Origin: Sepioteuthis lessoniana
Taxonomy: Eukaryota; Mollusca; Cephalopoda; Myopsida; Loliginidae
Direction: 5' to 3'
DNA: 64,000 bases
Assembly (NCBI GenBank): GCA_963585895.1
Contig: OY757912.1
Span: 86,385,599-86,449,598 of the forward strand
Below, piece after piece: positions 63,554 to 64,000 of this stretch (position 1 is the first letter of the stretch; each line of letters starts with the position of its first letter). The translations under genes and the position numbers were made by a program. The notes under the pieces were generated by a model. That model was not told the DNA's origin. It searched no databases and saw nothing but the letters and a program-made list of their open reading frames with translations.

Positions 63554-63564
63554 TGTGTGTGTGT
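63490..63564. repeat. (TA)n(TG)n microsatellite
   Basis: TA run then TG run. Confidence 0.95.
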
Positions 63565-63602
63565 AAAAGAAAAATGACGTTTTGGCATAAATGGAATCAG
63601 TA

Positions 63603-63862
63603 AAACCCATGGCTTAGTGGCTAACGTGCAAGACTGTGACTTCGGAGTGAGCTAGTTCGAATCCCACTTAGGCCGCATTCATAAGTGACATTTTCTTATG
63701 GACTCTTACGCATGGACGTGCCAGTACTGCCCAGGCAGCGAGGACTTGAATACATTAGCTTTATGTGGAAACAGGCTGCTGTCTAGAGGAGCCACCAAAA
63801 GCGATGGCCAGAAACGCAAGAGAATTCTCGCTCTCAGCTAGATTTGACGAAAATATTTGAAT
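63603..63862 (+). mobile_element. tRNA-headed SINE, further family
   Basis: A-box-like TGGCTTAGTGGCTAACG and B-box-like TAGTTCGAATCCC about 40 bp apart. The body (GTGACATTTTCTTATGGACTC, GGCAGCGAGGACTTGAATAC, GATGGCCAGAAACGC) matches no other copy in this window. A single copy, so the 3' end is only a guess. Confidence 0.6.
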
Positions 63863-63874
63863 GTATGTCTTTAC

Positions 63875-63875
<1 letters not shown>

Positions 63876-63909
<34 letters not shown>

Positions 63910-63990
63910 CACGTATATATGAATATGTGTGTACGTATATATACATGTGCACGTATATATGTGGGTGTATATATATATATATATATATAC
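63876..63990. repeat. (TA)n / TATG / TACG microsatellite
   Basis: TA runs with CGTATATATG units to near the window end. Confidence 0.9.
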
Positions 63991-64000
63991 GTAGACACAT

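Overview
The window is eukaryotic, AT-rich and almost gene-free. I found no intact multi-exon gene, no rRNA gene and no convincing functional tRNA gene. It is a dense, layered deposit of transposable elements cut up by microsatellites. tRNA-headed SINEs, an RTE-like LINE with a (GAT)n 3' tail, several Tc1/mariner relics and very abundant (TA)n/(CA)n tracts suggest an invertebrate metazoan. A lophotrochozoan, plausibly a cephalopod mollusc, is my best guess, but that is an impression, not a proof.

Families, defined by comparing copies inside the window. SINE-A: about 230 bp, tRNA-like head, 3' hairpin tail. SINE-B: about 290 bp, tRNA-like head, tail beginning TTGACCTTGTGTCATATCC. SINE-D: 200-260 bp, tRNA-like head. 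Rep-C: about 600 bp, no recognised promoter, a CA/TA microsatellite just before a 3' hairpin tail shared with SINE-A. Also present: an RTE-like LINE in two subfamilies; MAR1 (1.3-kb mariner relic); MAR2 (905-bp internally deleted mariner); one Tc1-like relic; a U2-snRNA-headed SINE; a satellite-like GC-richer repeat (Sat-G); a foldback element (FB1); and an element joining a tRNA-like Pol III promoter to a hammerhead ribozyme.

Layout. 0-2 kb: MAR1 copy 1. 2-11.6 kb: SINE-A/B, Rep-C, LINE ends, Sat-G, a 401-bp tandem duplication, FB1 copy 1. 12.1-13.0 kb: MAR2 copy 1. 13-17.6 kb: SINE-A and microsatellites. 18.2-27 kb: nested Rep-C, the U2-headed SINE, SINE-B and -D. 27-34 kb: LINE fragments (one with an inverted 5' half), a GAA array and a 41-bp minisatellite. 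34-43.5 kb: scattered SINEs, a palindrome, MAR2 copy 2. 43.5-50.5 kb: mostly unassigned, with two exon-like ORFs. 50.6-56 kb: dimeric SINE-B, complete Rep-C, SINE-D. 55.9-57.5 kb: MAR1 copy 2 and the Tc1 relic. 58-64 kb: TA-rich tandem array, nested SINEs, the hammerhead element, Sat-G, FB1 copy 2 and a further tRNA-headed SINE.

The strongest signal is at 60.37-61.24 kb (minus strand): two related units, each with A-box- and B-box-like promoter elements followed by a type I hammerhead fold. One unit keeps every core nucleotide; the other has lost a catalytic G. The architecture recalls the schistosome Sm-alpha retroposon and animal retrozymes. Also notable are a 310-bp SINE whose head matches U2 snRNA, bounded by a 16-bp duplication, and a chimeric SINE-A/SINE-B that moved as one unit. 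Identities across families come from reading alone; no alignment or database search was run.
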